A DNA stretch of 64,000 nucleotides from Alphaproteobacteria bacterium (lineage in GTDB: Bacteria; Myxococcota_A; UBA796; GCA-2862545). The translations under genes and the position numbers were made by a program. The stretch is from positions 21,761-85,760 of the forward strand of contig JACKEQ010000026.1 in the NCBI GenBank assembly GCA_020632885.1, given 5' to 3'. The notes below the pieces were generated by a model that ran no database searches, was not told where the DNA came from, and was given only the letters and a program-made list of their open reading frames with translations. Shown here one piece after another: positions 10,675-18,201 of this stretch (position 1 is the stretch's first letter; the number at the start of each line of letters is the position of its first letter).

Positions 10675-11283
10675 ATGTCGTTCCTGCTTCTCGCCCTGCC
10701 CGCACTCGCCGGTACCCCGCACGTCATCCAGGGGGCCGGCCTCCAGAAGACCCACGCCTGCTCGGCCGGACAGGACATCACCGTCCAGGGCTCCGCACAC
10801 GAGCTCGTGCTCACCGGGGACTGCGGTGTGGTCGACATCCAGGGCGCGTCCAACGAGGTGAAGGTCGATGGCGTCGCCCGGCTCGTGGTGTCGGGCTCGA
10901 TGAACAAGGTCGTGTGGTCGCGGAACCTCTCGGGTCAGCCGAAGCTCCCGATCCAGAAGACCGGCACGATGAACGAGGTCACCCACGCGCCGCCGCCCGC
11001 CGCGGCTCCGCTCGTGATCACGGGTGCGGGTGGCGCGAAGAACGCGTCCTGCTCGCCCGGTCAGGCGGTCTCGGTGTCCGGCTCGAACCTCGCGGTCACG
11101 CTCACGGGCGACTGCGGGAAGCTCGAGGTGGACGGGTCCAGCAACGCCGTCGCCGTCGACGGGGTCGCGTCCGTGCACGTCACCGGCACGTCCAACAAGG
11201 TCACCTGGGCCCGCAACCTCTCCGGCCAGTCGCGCCTGCCCACGTCCACCGAGGGCGTGATGAACGAGGTCGGGCCGCGCTGA
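10675..11283 (+). CDS. secreted protein with two DUF3060 repeats
   Basis: 202 residues from ATG at 10675 with CGGAG upstream and a signal peptide (MSFLLLALPALA). Two similar halves each contain HACSAGQ.../NASCSPGQ..., V.VSGS...VTLTGDCG and VDG...V.VTGTSNKV.WARNLSG, separated by a Pro/Ala linker (PPPAAAP). This is the DUF3060 pattern: short right-handed beta repeats with a conserved Cys pair and Asn residues in NxV turns. The family is common in secreted mycobacterial and deltaproteobacterial proteins and its role is not known. It stands alone, convergent with the oxidoreductase gene. Confidence 0.8.
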   Translation: MSFLLLALPALAGTPHVIQGAGLQKTHACSAGQDITVQGSAHELVLTGDCGVVDIQGASNEVKVDGVARLVVSGSMNKVVWSRNLSGQPKLPIQKTGTMNEVTHAPPPAAAPLVITGAGGAKNASCSPGQAVSVSGSNLAVTLTGDCGKLEVDGSSNAVAVDGVASVHVTGTSNKVTWARNLSGQSRLPTSTEGVMNEVGPR

Positions 11284-11289
11284 CCCGGG

Positions 11290-12303
11290 TCACGGGACCA
11301 GCACCACCTTCCCGAAGCTCCCGCGCCCGTGCAGCAGGGCGTGAGCGCCGGCGACGTCGTCGAACGGGAAGGTGCCGTGCACGTGGGGCCGGAGCACCCC
11401 CTGCTCCCAGAGGACCAGGAGCTCGGCGAGCCATCCGGCCACCCGCTCGCCCTCGTCCCACAGGTGGCCCATGTTCACCCCGAACACGCCCTTGTTCGCG
11501 TTCATCAGGCTCACCGGGTTCACCTGCAACCAGGGCACGGCGAGCCCTGCCGACACGGCGCTCCAGAGGCTCCTGCGCTCGGAGCCCGCCATCGCGGAGA
11601 ACCCGAAGCATCCGAGGCGCCCGCCTGGCCTGAGCAACCGCAGGCCCTTCGCCCACGACGCGCCTCCCACGGGGTCCAGCACGAGGTCGAAGCCCGGGCC
11701 CTCCGCCAGCACGGCCTCGAAGTCCTCCGTGCGGTAGTCCACGAGCTGGTCGTAGCCGCGGGCGAGCAGGCGCTCGTGCTTCGCGGCGCTGGCGGTGCCC
11801 ACGGCCGTGGCCCCGCGCCACTTCAGGAGGTCGAGGGCCGCGAGCCCGACCCCGCCGGCCGCGCTGTGCACGAGGACGCGGTCGCCGGCCCGCGCACGCC
11901 CCATGACCTCGCAGAGCATCCACGCCGTGAGCCCCACGACCGGGATCCCGGCACCTTCGACGGCACCGAGCCCGTCGGGGCGTCGAACGGCCTGGAAGCC
12001 CGCCACCACGACCTGGGTGGCGTAGCCGCCGAACCGGGTGAGCGCGACGACCGGCTCGCCCACACGACCCGGGTCCACACCGTCCCCGACGGCATCCACG
12101 GTCCCCGCGACCTCGTAGCCCACCACCGAGGGCAGCGGCGGTGCGTCCGGGTACACCCCCATCCGCGCCATGAGGTCCGCGAAGTTCACCCCCGCGGCCT
12201 CCACGGCGATGCGCACCTCACCGGGGCCCGGGGTGAGGTCGGGGACCTCCTCGAGCTCGAGGACGGACGGGGGACCGGTACGGCGGAAGACGATCTGTCG
12301 CAT
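11290..12303 (-). CDS. zinc-independent quinone oxidoreductase-like MDR enzyme
   Basis: 337 residues. MRQIVFRRTGPPSVLELEEV opens an N-terminal GroES-like fold; AGVNFADLMARMGVYPD is typical of the VAT-1/quinone oxidoreductase branch, which lacks the catalytic zinc Cys. The Rossmann part has VHSAAGGVG (about 145-155) for NADP(H) and the C-terminus ends GSFGKVVLVP as in VAT-1-like enzymes. Expected reaction: NADPH-dependent reduction of quinones or enones. It starts 14 bases after the hemerythrin-like gene and is probably co-transcribed, hinting at a shared redox or stress role. Confidence 0.88.
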   Translation of the reverse strand: MRQIVFRRTGPPSVLELEEVPDLTPGPGEVRIAVEAAGVNFADLMARMGVYPDAPPLPSVVGYEVAGTVDAVGDGVDPGRVGEPVVALTRFGGYATQVVVAGFQAVRRPDGLGAVEGAGIPVVGLTAWMLCEVMGRARAGDRVLVHSAAGGVGLAALDLLKWRGATAVGTASAAKHERLLARGYDQLVDYRTEDFEAVLAEGPGFDLVLDPVGGASWAKGLRLLRPGGRLGCFGFSAMAGSERRSLWSAVSAGLAVPWLQVNPVSLMNANKGVFGVNMGHLWDEGERVAGWLAELLVLWEQGVLRPHVHGTFPFDDVAGAHALLHGRGSFGKVVLVP

Positions 12304-12317
12304 GCCCCCGGCATACC

Positions 12318-12932
12318 TCAGACGTCGGCCTCCGGGGCGTCGCGGAGCTGGCTGACGAGCTCCGAGCGGTCGAGGCGGGTGGGGTCGTCGATCCCACGCT
12401 CGCGCGCCAGGGCGCGGAGATCGGCGATGGAGCGGGCCTCGTAGGTGCGACCGTCCACCCCGGACCGCGTGGTGCGCTGCAGGGTGTGCAGGTTGCGCGT
12501 GAGCCAGGCCTGGCGCCGCTCCCGGTAGGTCGTGGTGGCCTCCTCCTTCTCCGCCTCGGTGAGCTCCCTGCCGGCCACCGGGAAGAGCTCGCGCTCCTCC
12601 TCGGCCAGGTGGTGCTCGCTGATCTCGGCCAGGCGGCGGAGGGTGGGGAGCCAGGTGGGGTGGTCGAAGCCGATGTGGTCGAGCTGCGCCACGAGCTCGT
12701 CGATCGTCTGGTGCTCCTCGATGCTGTGGCGGGCGATGGGGGACGTGGCGGGGCGCGACGCGAGGCGCGCGTACAGCGCGGCCTCCTCGGCCCATGCGTG
12801 CGCGAGGAGCTCGGACTTCAGGCGGAACCAGAGCTGCTCGCGGGTGCCCGCGGTGCCGCGGGTCTCGAGGAGGAGCCCGGTGATCGAGCGGATGACGTCG
12901 TGCTCGCTGCGGATGACGGTGAGGATGTTCAT
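12318..12932 (-). CDS. hemerythrin HHE protein with C-terminal Rho_N-like domain
   Basis: 204 residues. Residues 1-150 are a four-helix HHE cation-binding domain with the diiron ligand pattern (SEHDVIRS, HAWAEEAALY, EEHQTIDELV, EISEHHLAEEERELFP). Residues about 160-204 (YEARSIADLRALARERGIDD...RSELVSQLRD) look like the small helical Rho N-terminal/SAP-like nucleic-acid-binding module. Such proteins bind oxygen, NO or iron, and YtfE-type relatives repair Fe-S clusters. The added Rho_N-like tail could bring it to nucleic acid. It is the first gene of a two-gene unit with the oxidoreductase. Confidence 0.83.
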   Translation of the reverse strand: MNILTVIRSEHDVIRSITGLLLETRGTAGTREQLWFRLKSELLAHAWAEEAALYARLASRPATSPIARHSIEEHQTIDELVAQLDHIGFDHPTWLPTLRRLAEISEHHLAEEERELFPVAGRELTEAEKEEATTTYRERRQAWLTRNLHTLQRTTRSGVDGRTYEARSIADLRALARERGIDDPTRLDRSELVSQLRDAPEADV

Positions 12933-12954
12933 GGGGTCTCCGGGATGGGGGTGT

Positions 12955-12977
12955 GCCCGGCCGGGCGTGGGCCGGGC
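12955..12977 (-). terminator. GC hairpin between lipoprotein and hemerythrin genes
   Basis: A perfect 8-bp stem GCCCGGCC/GGCCGGGC with a 7-base loop lies after the lipoprotein stop (13004) and before the hemerythrin start (12932). A second overlapping GGCCGGGC at 12975-12982 gives an alternative pairing. It is a candidate terminator isolating the two genes, without a T tract. Confidence 0.4.
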
Positions 12978-13003
12978 CGGGCGCTGATCGTCGATTCTGT
13001 GGA

Positions 13004-14323
13004 TCAGTCGGCGGCGAAGCCACCGGTGCCGATCACGAGGAGCTCGGCGGCCACGTCGGCGTCGGTGAAGACGCTCGTCGTCGCGGAGGCCTCCACGTCG
13101 GCCCGGAAGTCCGCCCAGGCGTCGGTCACCACGGTCGCGACGGCGTCGGGGTCGTCGCCGGTCGCCGCGATGTCGGCGTCGAGGGTGGCGTCGAGGTCGA
13201 CCGTCGCGTCGATCACGCCGTCCACCACGGCGTCGATGTCGACGAGCGGGAGGGCGATCGTGAGCCCGGCCACCACGCCCGTGTCGGGGTCGACGAGCTC
13301 GGACTCCCAGGCGTCGAAGGCCGCTGCGGTGGCCGCGACGTTCGTGGACGCGCTGGCCCCGGCCTTCAGGTCCTGTCCGGCGAGGGTGAGGCGGGCGGAC
13401 GCGTTGGCGTCGAGCTCCTCGGCGATCACGCCCGCGTAGGCGTCGGTCGTCCAGGCCTCGAGCAGACCCGCGTTCGCGGAGGCCGCACCCTCGACCTCGG
13501 CGGAGCCACGCTCGCGCACGACGCTCCGGAACGCGATGGACGCCTGCGACTCCGCGTCGGCGGCGGCCTTCGCGTCGATGCCGAGGGACGACTCGGCCGC
13601 GAGGCTCGCGTCGAGGAAGCCGTCCACGGTGGACTGGCCGCGCTGGCCGGCCGTGAGGTCGGCGTCGAGGTCGGCCGCGGTGGCCAGCTTGACCTCGCGC
13701 AGCTCGTCCGCCTCGAGGTCGTAGCCGGCGTCCGCGAAGGCCATCACGCGGGTGGACTGGGCCGCGAGGAACGCGTCTGCGAGGACGTCGATCTCGGTCT
13801 GCGCCTCGGCGTCGGCCATGGCGCGGACGCGGGTGGCCATGGTGCCGGACACGCGCTTGCGCAGGTCGACGGTGTCGAGATCGCGCAGGTCACTGCGGGC
13901 CGCCGCCGAGAGCATGACCTCGGTCTCGAGGCTCGTCTCGGAGTCGATGGGGGCGGCGTCGGTGGTGGTGCCGACCTCGCCGGTCATCTCGACCCACACG
14001 GTGCCCACGCGCTCGCCGGCGTCGTCGACAGCGACGAGCACGACGTGCTCGGTCTCCGCGGGGACGTCGACCGTGAAGCTGCCGTCGGCCTGGATGTCGG
14101 CCTCGCTCACGACCGTGAGGCTGCCGTCGTTCGCGACCTCCATCGCCTGTACGCGGGTGGCGGCATCGACGCTGCCCGACCCGGCCAGGCGAGCCTGGGT
14201 GCCGTTCGCGTCGGTGATGCTGCCGCGCACGGTGGCGGCGGAGCCCGGGTCGACCTGCGGGTCGTTGCAGCCCACGAGGGCGAGGATGCCGAGCACGGAC
14301 AGGAAGCGGTTCTGGATGGTCAT
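13004..14323 (-). CDS. large Ala/Asp-rich lipoprotein, unknown function
   Basis: 439 residues from ATG at 14323 with GGAG nine bases upstream. Signal MTIQNRFLSVLGILALVGC has lipobox Cys 19. Residues about 30-120 (ATVRGSITDANGTQARLAG ... SFTVDVPAETEHVVLVAVDD) look like a carboxypeptidase-regulatory-type beta domain. The rest is a long Ala/Asp-rich helical segment with repeated ADA, LDA and ASA patterns, so a coiled or fibrous periplasmic domain is likely. A sigma70-like promoter (TTGCAT, 17 bases, TATACT) lies upstream and carries the shared operator-like elements described separately. No family recognised. Confidence 0.65.
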   Translation of the reverse strand: MTIQNRFLSVLGILALVGCNDPQVDPGSAATVRGSITDANGTQARLAGSGSVDAATRVQAMEVANDGSLTVVSEADIQADGSFTVDVPAETEHVVLVAVDDAGERVGTVWVEMTGEVGTTTDAAPIDSETSLETEVMLSAAARSDLRDLDTVDLRKRVSGTMATRVRAMADAEAQTEIDVLADAFLAAQSTRVMAFADAGYDLEADELREVKLATAADLDADLTAGQRGQSTVDGFLDASLAAESSLGIDAKAAADAESQASIAFRSVVRERGSAEVEGAASANAGLLEAWTTDAYAGVIAEELDANASARLTLAGQDLKAGASASTNVAATAAAFDAWESELVDPDTGVVAGLTIALPLVDIDAVVDGVIDATVDLDATLDADIAATGDDPDAVATVVTDAWADFRADVEASATTSVFTDADVAAELLVIGTGGFAAD

Positions 14324-14339
14324 GGGTGTCTCCTTCGTT

Positions 14340-14400
14340 TGCATGATGTCAGTATAGGACCCATCTGTCATGCATGCAAGATGTTGTTTGCAAAATCACC
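14340..14400. promoter_or_regulatory. divergent promoter with paired CATG-type elements (site 1)
   Basis: On the minus strand, TTGCAT (14379-14374), a 17-base spacer and TATACT (14356-14351) form a near-consensus sigma70 promoter for the lipoprotein gene. Directly after the -10 box comes GACATCATGCA, and the -35 box lies in AACAACATCTTGCATGCATG. Close relatives of both elements occur in the 18.1-kb divergent promoter with an 11-12 base change in spacing. The region is AT-rich against its surroundings. It also serves the lipid kinase on the plus strand. Confidence 0.6.
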
Positions 14401-14455
14401 AAAAACAATGCAGAATAGGAGTGTGGACGGGGTCGGATCCCGTCGGGAGGTATGC

Positions 14456-15334
14456 ATGGTCGGAGATCGAGGAGAGGTGTTCGTGGTCAGCGAGCACGTC
14501 GCGGACGGGCCCGTGGGCGCCGCGCTGCTCCGCGCACCGGGTGGTGCGAGGGAGATCGTGGTGTGCGGTTCGCCGGACGCCGTGGAGCAGGCCGCCACCG
14601 AGGCGGCAGCCGGTGGAGCGTCGCGCGTGGTCGCGGTCGGCGGCGACGGGACCGTGCGGGCCGTGGTGCAGGGGCTCCTGGCGGTCCGGACGCCCCGGCC
14701 GGAGCTGGCCATCGTGCCCGCGGGCACGGCCAACGACGCAGCTCGTGGCCTGGGCCTGGACGACCCGTTCGCGGTCCTGGAGCGCCTGGAGGCGGGGGCT
14801 CTCACGCCCCATCCCCTGGATGTGAACGTCTGCAACGGCCAGTGTTCGGTGAACGTGCTCTCGATCGGCACTCCGGCCCGGGTCACCCAGGCGACGCCGC
14901 AGGAGAGCAAGGCCCTGCTGGGCGGGCTCGCGTACGTGCTCCAGGGGATCACCCAGCTGGCCGAGACCCAGCCGTTCCGCGCGCGCCTGCATGCCGACGG
15001 GCTGCAGTGGGAGGGGAGCGCTCTCGCGCTCTACATCGGCAACCTCCCCTACGCCGGCGGTGGTTTCCGGGTGTGTCCCGACGCCGACTGCACCGACGGG
15101 CTCCTGGACCTCCTCATCGTCCCGGAGATGGAGCCGGGCGAGCTCCTCGCCCTGTTCGGGGACACGGCCCTGTTGGGTGATCCCCGGCACCACGAGCTCG
15201 TGGAGCACCACCGGTTCACGTCCCTCGCCGTGGACCTGCTCGACGAGGCCCCCATCAACCTCGACGGTGAACCTTTCGAGGGCCGCCGTCTCAGCATCGA
15301 CGCCCTGTCGCGTCCCCTGCGCGTCCTGCGCTGA
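14456..15334 (+). CDS. diacylglycerol/sphingosine kinase-type lipid kinase (YegS-like)
   Basis: 292 residues from ATG at 14456, with GGGAGG five bases upstream; an in-frame reading much further upstream is open only because of GC bias. The DAGK catalytic motif VAVGGDGTVRAV (GGDGT at 62-66) and PAGTANDAARGLG (about 93-105) bind nucleotide. C-terminal ALYIGNLPYAGGGFRVCPDADCTDGLLDL and LDGEP are typical of this family. The usual N-terminal NPxxG strand is absent or altered, so the N-lobe is short. Expected reaction: ATP-dependent phosphorylation of a lipid alcohol at the inner membrane. It is divergent from the lipoprotein gene and followed by a small protein. Confidence 0.87.
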   Translation: MVGDRGEVFVVSEHVADGPVGAALLRAPGGAREIVVCGSPDAVEQAATEAAAGGASRVVAVGGDGTVRAVVQGLLAVRTPRPELAIVPAGTANDAARGLGLDDPFAVLERLEAGALTPHPLDVNVCNGQCSVNVLSIGTPARVTQATPQESKALLGGLAYVLQGITQLAETQPFRARLHADGLQWEGSALALYIGNLPYAGGGFRVCPDADCTDGLLDLLIVPEMEPGELLALFGDTALLGDPRHHELVEHHRFTSLAVDLLDEAPINLDGEPFEGRRLSIDALSRPLRVLR

Positions 15335-15345
15335 AGGAGAGAGTC

Positions 15346-15636
15346 ATGCCCGTGAACCCCGATGGAACCCAGGCCGCGGCGATCCGCCGCGCCCGCCCCA
15401 TGCCCGCCGACACGCCCGCACCCGGACCGGGTCTGCGTCACCGCCTGGACGCCGTGGAGGCGACGCTGCACCGCAAGCTCCCGGAGCCCGCCGGGGAGCG
15501 TCCGGACGACCTGGAGGCCGAGCTGGGCGACCTCCGCCGCGAGCTCGAGCTGCGCGGGGAGGCCTCCCGGCCCGGCGAGGACGACGTCCTGGTCGAGCGC
15601 GTGATCGACCTGGAGCGGAAGGCGCGCGGGACCTGA
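15346..15636 (+). CDS. small helical protein, parent of a decayed copy downstream
   Basis: 96 residues, 11 bases after the lipid kinase stop with AAGGAGAG upstream. Basic N-terminus, then a charged helical segment (HRLDAVEATLHRKLPEP, DDLEAELGDLRRELELRG, VLVERVIDLERKARG) that could form a coiled coil. No family recognised. A diverged partial copy of residues about 33-66 is found at 16566-16667, so this gene belonged to a duplicated unit. Confidence 0.6.
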   Translation: MPVNPDGTQAAAIRRARPMPADTPAPGPGLRHRLDAVEATLHRKLPEPAGERPDDLEAELGDLRRELELRGEASRPGEDDVLVERVIDLERKARGT

Positions 15637-15638
15637 CC

Positions 15639-15750
15639 TCAGGCCCGGTGCCACGCGAGGGAGATGCTGATCGCGGCCAGTCGCTTGGGGGCCATCGCCA
15701 TGGTAGGCGGCTACGAGCGTGGCATCCACGGCACCCGCGGCGGCATACCC
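15639..15750 (-). pseudogene. remnant of the four-helix membrane protein gene
   Basis: Bases 15639-15676 match 16671-16708 (the end of the intact membrane gene, including its stop codon) and about 15704-15745 matches about 16939-16980 in the same gene. Roughly 230 bases in between are missing. It is therefore an internally deleted copy of the downstream membrane gene on the same strand, with no coding capacity left. Confidence 0.8.
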
Positions 15751-15820
15751 TCCGCGGGACGTCGCTGGCCCCGGTCAGGGTGCGGCTTCTGCGGCGCAGC
15801 CACCAGGATGTACATAGCTC

Positions 15821-16548
15821 ATGACTGAAGACGCCAAACAACAAGCACTGGAGCGAATCCGGCAAACATCGAACGTCATTCGTACCACGTCTATCTGGTG
15901 TCGGTGGGCCCGGTCCGCGCTACGCCTACACAATCGGGCTGACACCGGTTCTCGGTGCAGAGCTGCTCTTGGCGGGTCTTCCCATCTCGAGACGGACCAG
16001 GTGTACCTGGCGCTCTCGAAGTCTGCAGATTGGTGTTTGCGATCTCAGGCGTTTCCGCCATCGTTGGATTGTGGTCTGGGTCGCTTCTCGCTCGAGCCGG
16101 TGCACCCATCCTGGGTCAGCAGGTTGCTGCTGGGTGCGAGTGACTACTACGGCAATGGGGCAGCCATGGCGGCCCTTCAGCTGGTTCCCTCGCGCGACCT
16201 GTCCACCCGGGACACACCTGACTGTTCGGCCGAATGGAGAGTCGACTTCGCCGGACCCTGGCGTTGGTTGGAGGAGGCCTGGCCCTTCGACATCGACAGC
16301 CGGGCGGTTGCGGTGACGAACTTGGGTGCTCTGAGAGGTCTTCCCGTCACAGAGGTTGCCCGCTGGGAGGAGCTCGAGTGGGAGATGTACGCTGGAAGCG
16401 GTGCGGAGACGCCCTTGGAGGAGGTTCGTGTCGTACCCCTGGGACGATGTTGGGGCTGGACGCCACGCTGCTCGCGGCGGTCGATCTGTCGATTGGGGAT
16501 GGACTCGTACGCGATCCGGAGTCCTCTGTGTGGGACGAGTGGGACTAG
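15821..16548 (+). pseudogene. DUF4262-like gene broken by several frameshifts
   Basis: Protein-like pieces continue across all three frames: MTEDAKQQALERIRQ, then ERHSYHVYLVSVG, then GPGPRYAYTIGLTP and LLLAGLP, then LEPVHPSWVSRLLLGASDYYG and ALQLVPSRDLSTRDTPDCSA, then LDATLLAAVDLSIGDG ending SSVWDEWD. Joined, they follow the DUF4262 pattern (FAYTIGL...GLP...YYG...ALQ). At least four frame changes are needed, so this is decay rather than one error. Base composition is lower in GC than the neighbours, suggesting transfer. It sits between the two copies of a duplicated unit. Confidence 0.7.
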
Positions 16549-16565
16549 CAGGCTGAAGAACGCAC

Positions 16566-16667
16566 CGCCTGGACGCCGTGGAGGCGACGCCGCACCGGAA
16601 GCTCCCCGAGCCCGCCGGGGAGCCTCCGGAGGACCTGGAGGCCGAGCTGGGCGACCTCCGCCGTGAG
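16566..16667 (+). pseudogene. remnant of the 96-residue small protein gene
   Basis: About 102 bases are near-identical to 15442-15544, coding RLDAVEAT.HRKLPEPAGE and DLEAELGDLRRE. Start and end are missing. It stops three bases before the stop codon of the convergent membrane gene, mirroring the arrangement at the intact copy (small gene followed by the membrane gene end). Confidence 0.8.
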
Positions 16668-16670
16668 CGG

Positions 16671-17171
16671 TCAGGCCCGGTGCCACGCGAGGGAGATGCT
16701 GATCGCGGTCGCTGCGATGGCGTTCGCGACAGCCACCTCGAAGGTGCCGAGCTGCGTGAGGAGCGCGGGCTCCAGCAGCCCGGCGAGCAGGGCGACGAGC
16801 GCCTGCTGCACGGTGAACAGGGCGAGGGCGCCGAGGGCGACCGCACCGGCCCCGAGGCGGCGGGCCTCCGAGAAGCCGCGCATCAGCACCTCCGCGAGGA
16901 TCCCGAGAGCGGCGAAGGCGCCCAGGTGGAACACGGAGTAGGCGGCCACGAGCGTGGCATCCACGGCACCCGCGGGCGGCATCTGGCCGCGGAAGAGCAG
17001 GGAGCCCATCAGCGTCGGGGTGGTCAGGATCTGGCCGCGGGCGGCGTCGATGACCAGGAAGGTGCCCATGAGCGCCACGGCGCCCACGAGGCCGGCGGTG
17101 AGGCCGTGCATGTAGGCCCGCGTGACGGCGGGGGCGAGGTTCAGGGTGTCGGGTCGGGTCTCGGTCTTCAT
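16671..17171 (-). CDS. four-helix integral membrane protein
   Basis: 166 residues from ATG at 17171 with GGAGAAGAC upstream. Four hydrophobic segments are visible (AGLVGAVALMGTFLVI, VAAYSVFHLGAFAALGILAEVL, LGAGAVALGALALFTVQQALVALLAG and VAVANAIAATAISISLAW) after a hydrophilic N-terminus. No family recognised. The gene lies 29 bases after the formate/nitrite-transporter-like remnant and was probably in its operon. A deleted copy of it sits at 15639-15750. Confidence 0.65.
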   Translation of the reverse strand: MKTETRPDTLNLAPAVTRAYMHGLTAGLVGAVALMGTFLVIDAARGQILTTPTLMGSLLFRGQMPPAGAVDATLVAAYSVFHLGAFAALGILAEVLMRGFSEARRLGAGAVALGALALFTVQQALVALLAGLLEPALLTQLGTFEVAVANAIAATAISISLAWHRA

Positions 17172-17200
17172 GTCTTCTCCTCTGTCGTTGTGGTTTCCCC

Positions 17201-18086
17201 TCAATCGGGTGGGTTCGTGGGCTTGCGGCTCCACGGCTCCGATGTGGACGCCCGAGCCGCCTGGAAGGTGGACAGCATCTCCCAGGTGGTCAAGTGCCCG
17301 TTGGGGGACTGCACACGCCGCGTACGGGCGTGGTTGATCACGGCGACGAGGAGCACCCCGCCGACCGTGTTGCCCAGCAGCGCGACGCCGAGGTGCAGCG
17401 CCAGGGGCCCCGCCTCCCGGAGGCCGAGCCACCAGGCGTAGGTCGCCTCCACCGTGCCCACGACGATGTGCTCGAGGTGCAGGAGGGGCATCAGGGCCGT
17501 GCACCCCCACACCACCAGGAACGGCGACGCGCGCCTGGAGGCGTGGAGGAGCCAGACCATGGCGGCCACGAGCCATCCGGCCAGGAGGGCGCGGACGAAC
17601 ACCACGCCCGGCGGCAGGGGCTCGAGCACCGTCATCACGTCGGGGGCCGCGAGGGCCACGGGACCGGGCAGCACCCCGGCATGGCCAGCAGGGAGCCCAC
17701 GGCCACCGCGCCCACGACGTTCCCGAAGAGGATCACGCTCCACATCTGCAGCAGCCGGGGCACCGAGGTGAGCCGCTCCAGGACGCGGAGACGGGTGCCA
17801 GCGTGTTCTCCGTATAGAGCTGGTACCTTCCGCCGATGACCATGAGGAAGCCCACCGGATAGGCTGCACATGCGGCGAGGTCGGCCCAGCCGTGGGGGGC
17901 CGCGGCGCGGGCGCCGGCGGCGCCCCGGAACGAGAACGCGATGGCGGTGCCCGCACCCACGGCGCTCCAGACCCACGCCCCCGAGCGGCTCTCGACCTCC
18001 GGACGTGCGGCGTTCACGAGGTCGCGGTGACTCCTGTCGTTGGGGGTCAGACGGCCGACGGCGCCCTCTGCGGCTCTCGAATTCAT
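17201..18086 (-). pseudogene. formate/nitrite transporter (FNT) family gene with two frameshifts
   Basis: From ATG at 18086 (AAGAGGT upstream) the reading is clear to GGRYQLYTENTLAPV. It then continues in another frame as RLRVLERLTSVPRLLQMWSV and LFGNVVGAVAVGSLL, and after about 17670 in a third frame as VVFVRALLAGWLVAAMVWLL, PLLHLEHIVVG and ALLGNTVGGVLLVAVINHARTRR. FTENTL, GN.VGA and GN.VGG are FNT hallmarks. FNT proteins form pentameric channels for small monovalent anions. Two indels break it (near 17795 and 17670), so it is inactive unless these are sequence errors. Its promoter still looks intact. Confidence 0.75.
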
Positions 18087-18100
18087 GTAGACCTCTTGGT

Positions 18101-18145
18101 GTGCATGATTGTCATTCTACATGATTGCAAGGTGCTGTTCAAGTC
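18101..18145. promoter_or_regulatory. divergent promoter with paired CATG-type elements (site 2)
   Basis: On the minus strand TTGAAC (18142-18137), a 17-base spacer and TAGAAT (18119-18114) form a good sigma70 promoter for the FNT-like gene. The -10 box runs into GACAATCATGCACAC. The spacer holds AGCACCTTGCAATCATG, which matches the upstream element at site 1 (14.34-14.40 kb). On the plus strand CATGATTG occurs twice, 16 bases apart. The esterase gene starts on the other side. Confidence 0.55.
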
Positions 18146-18201
18146 GTGTGTGCAGGACGAGGTCGGTCGGACATCCTGAATGGGTGGGGATAGACGTCGC
18201 C

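Noticed and set aside
12953..14455. A 500-codon N-terminal extension of the lipid kinase
   Set aside because: The extension is antisense to a lipoprotein with a good promoter and start. The ATG at 14456 has GGGAGG at the right distance.
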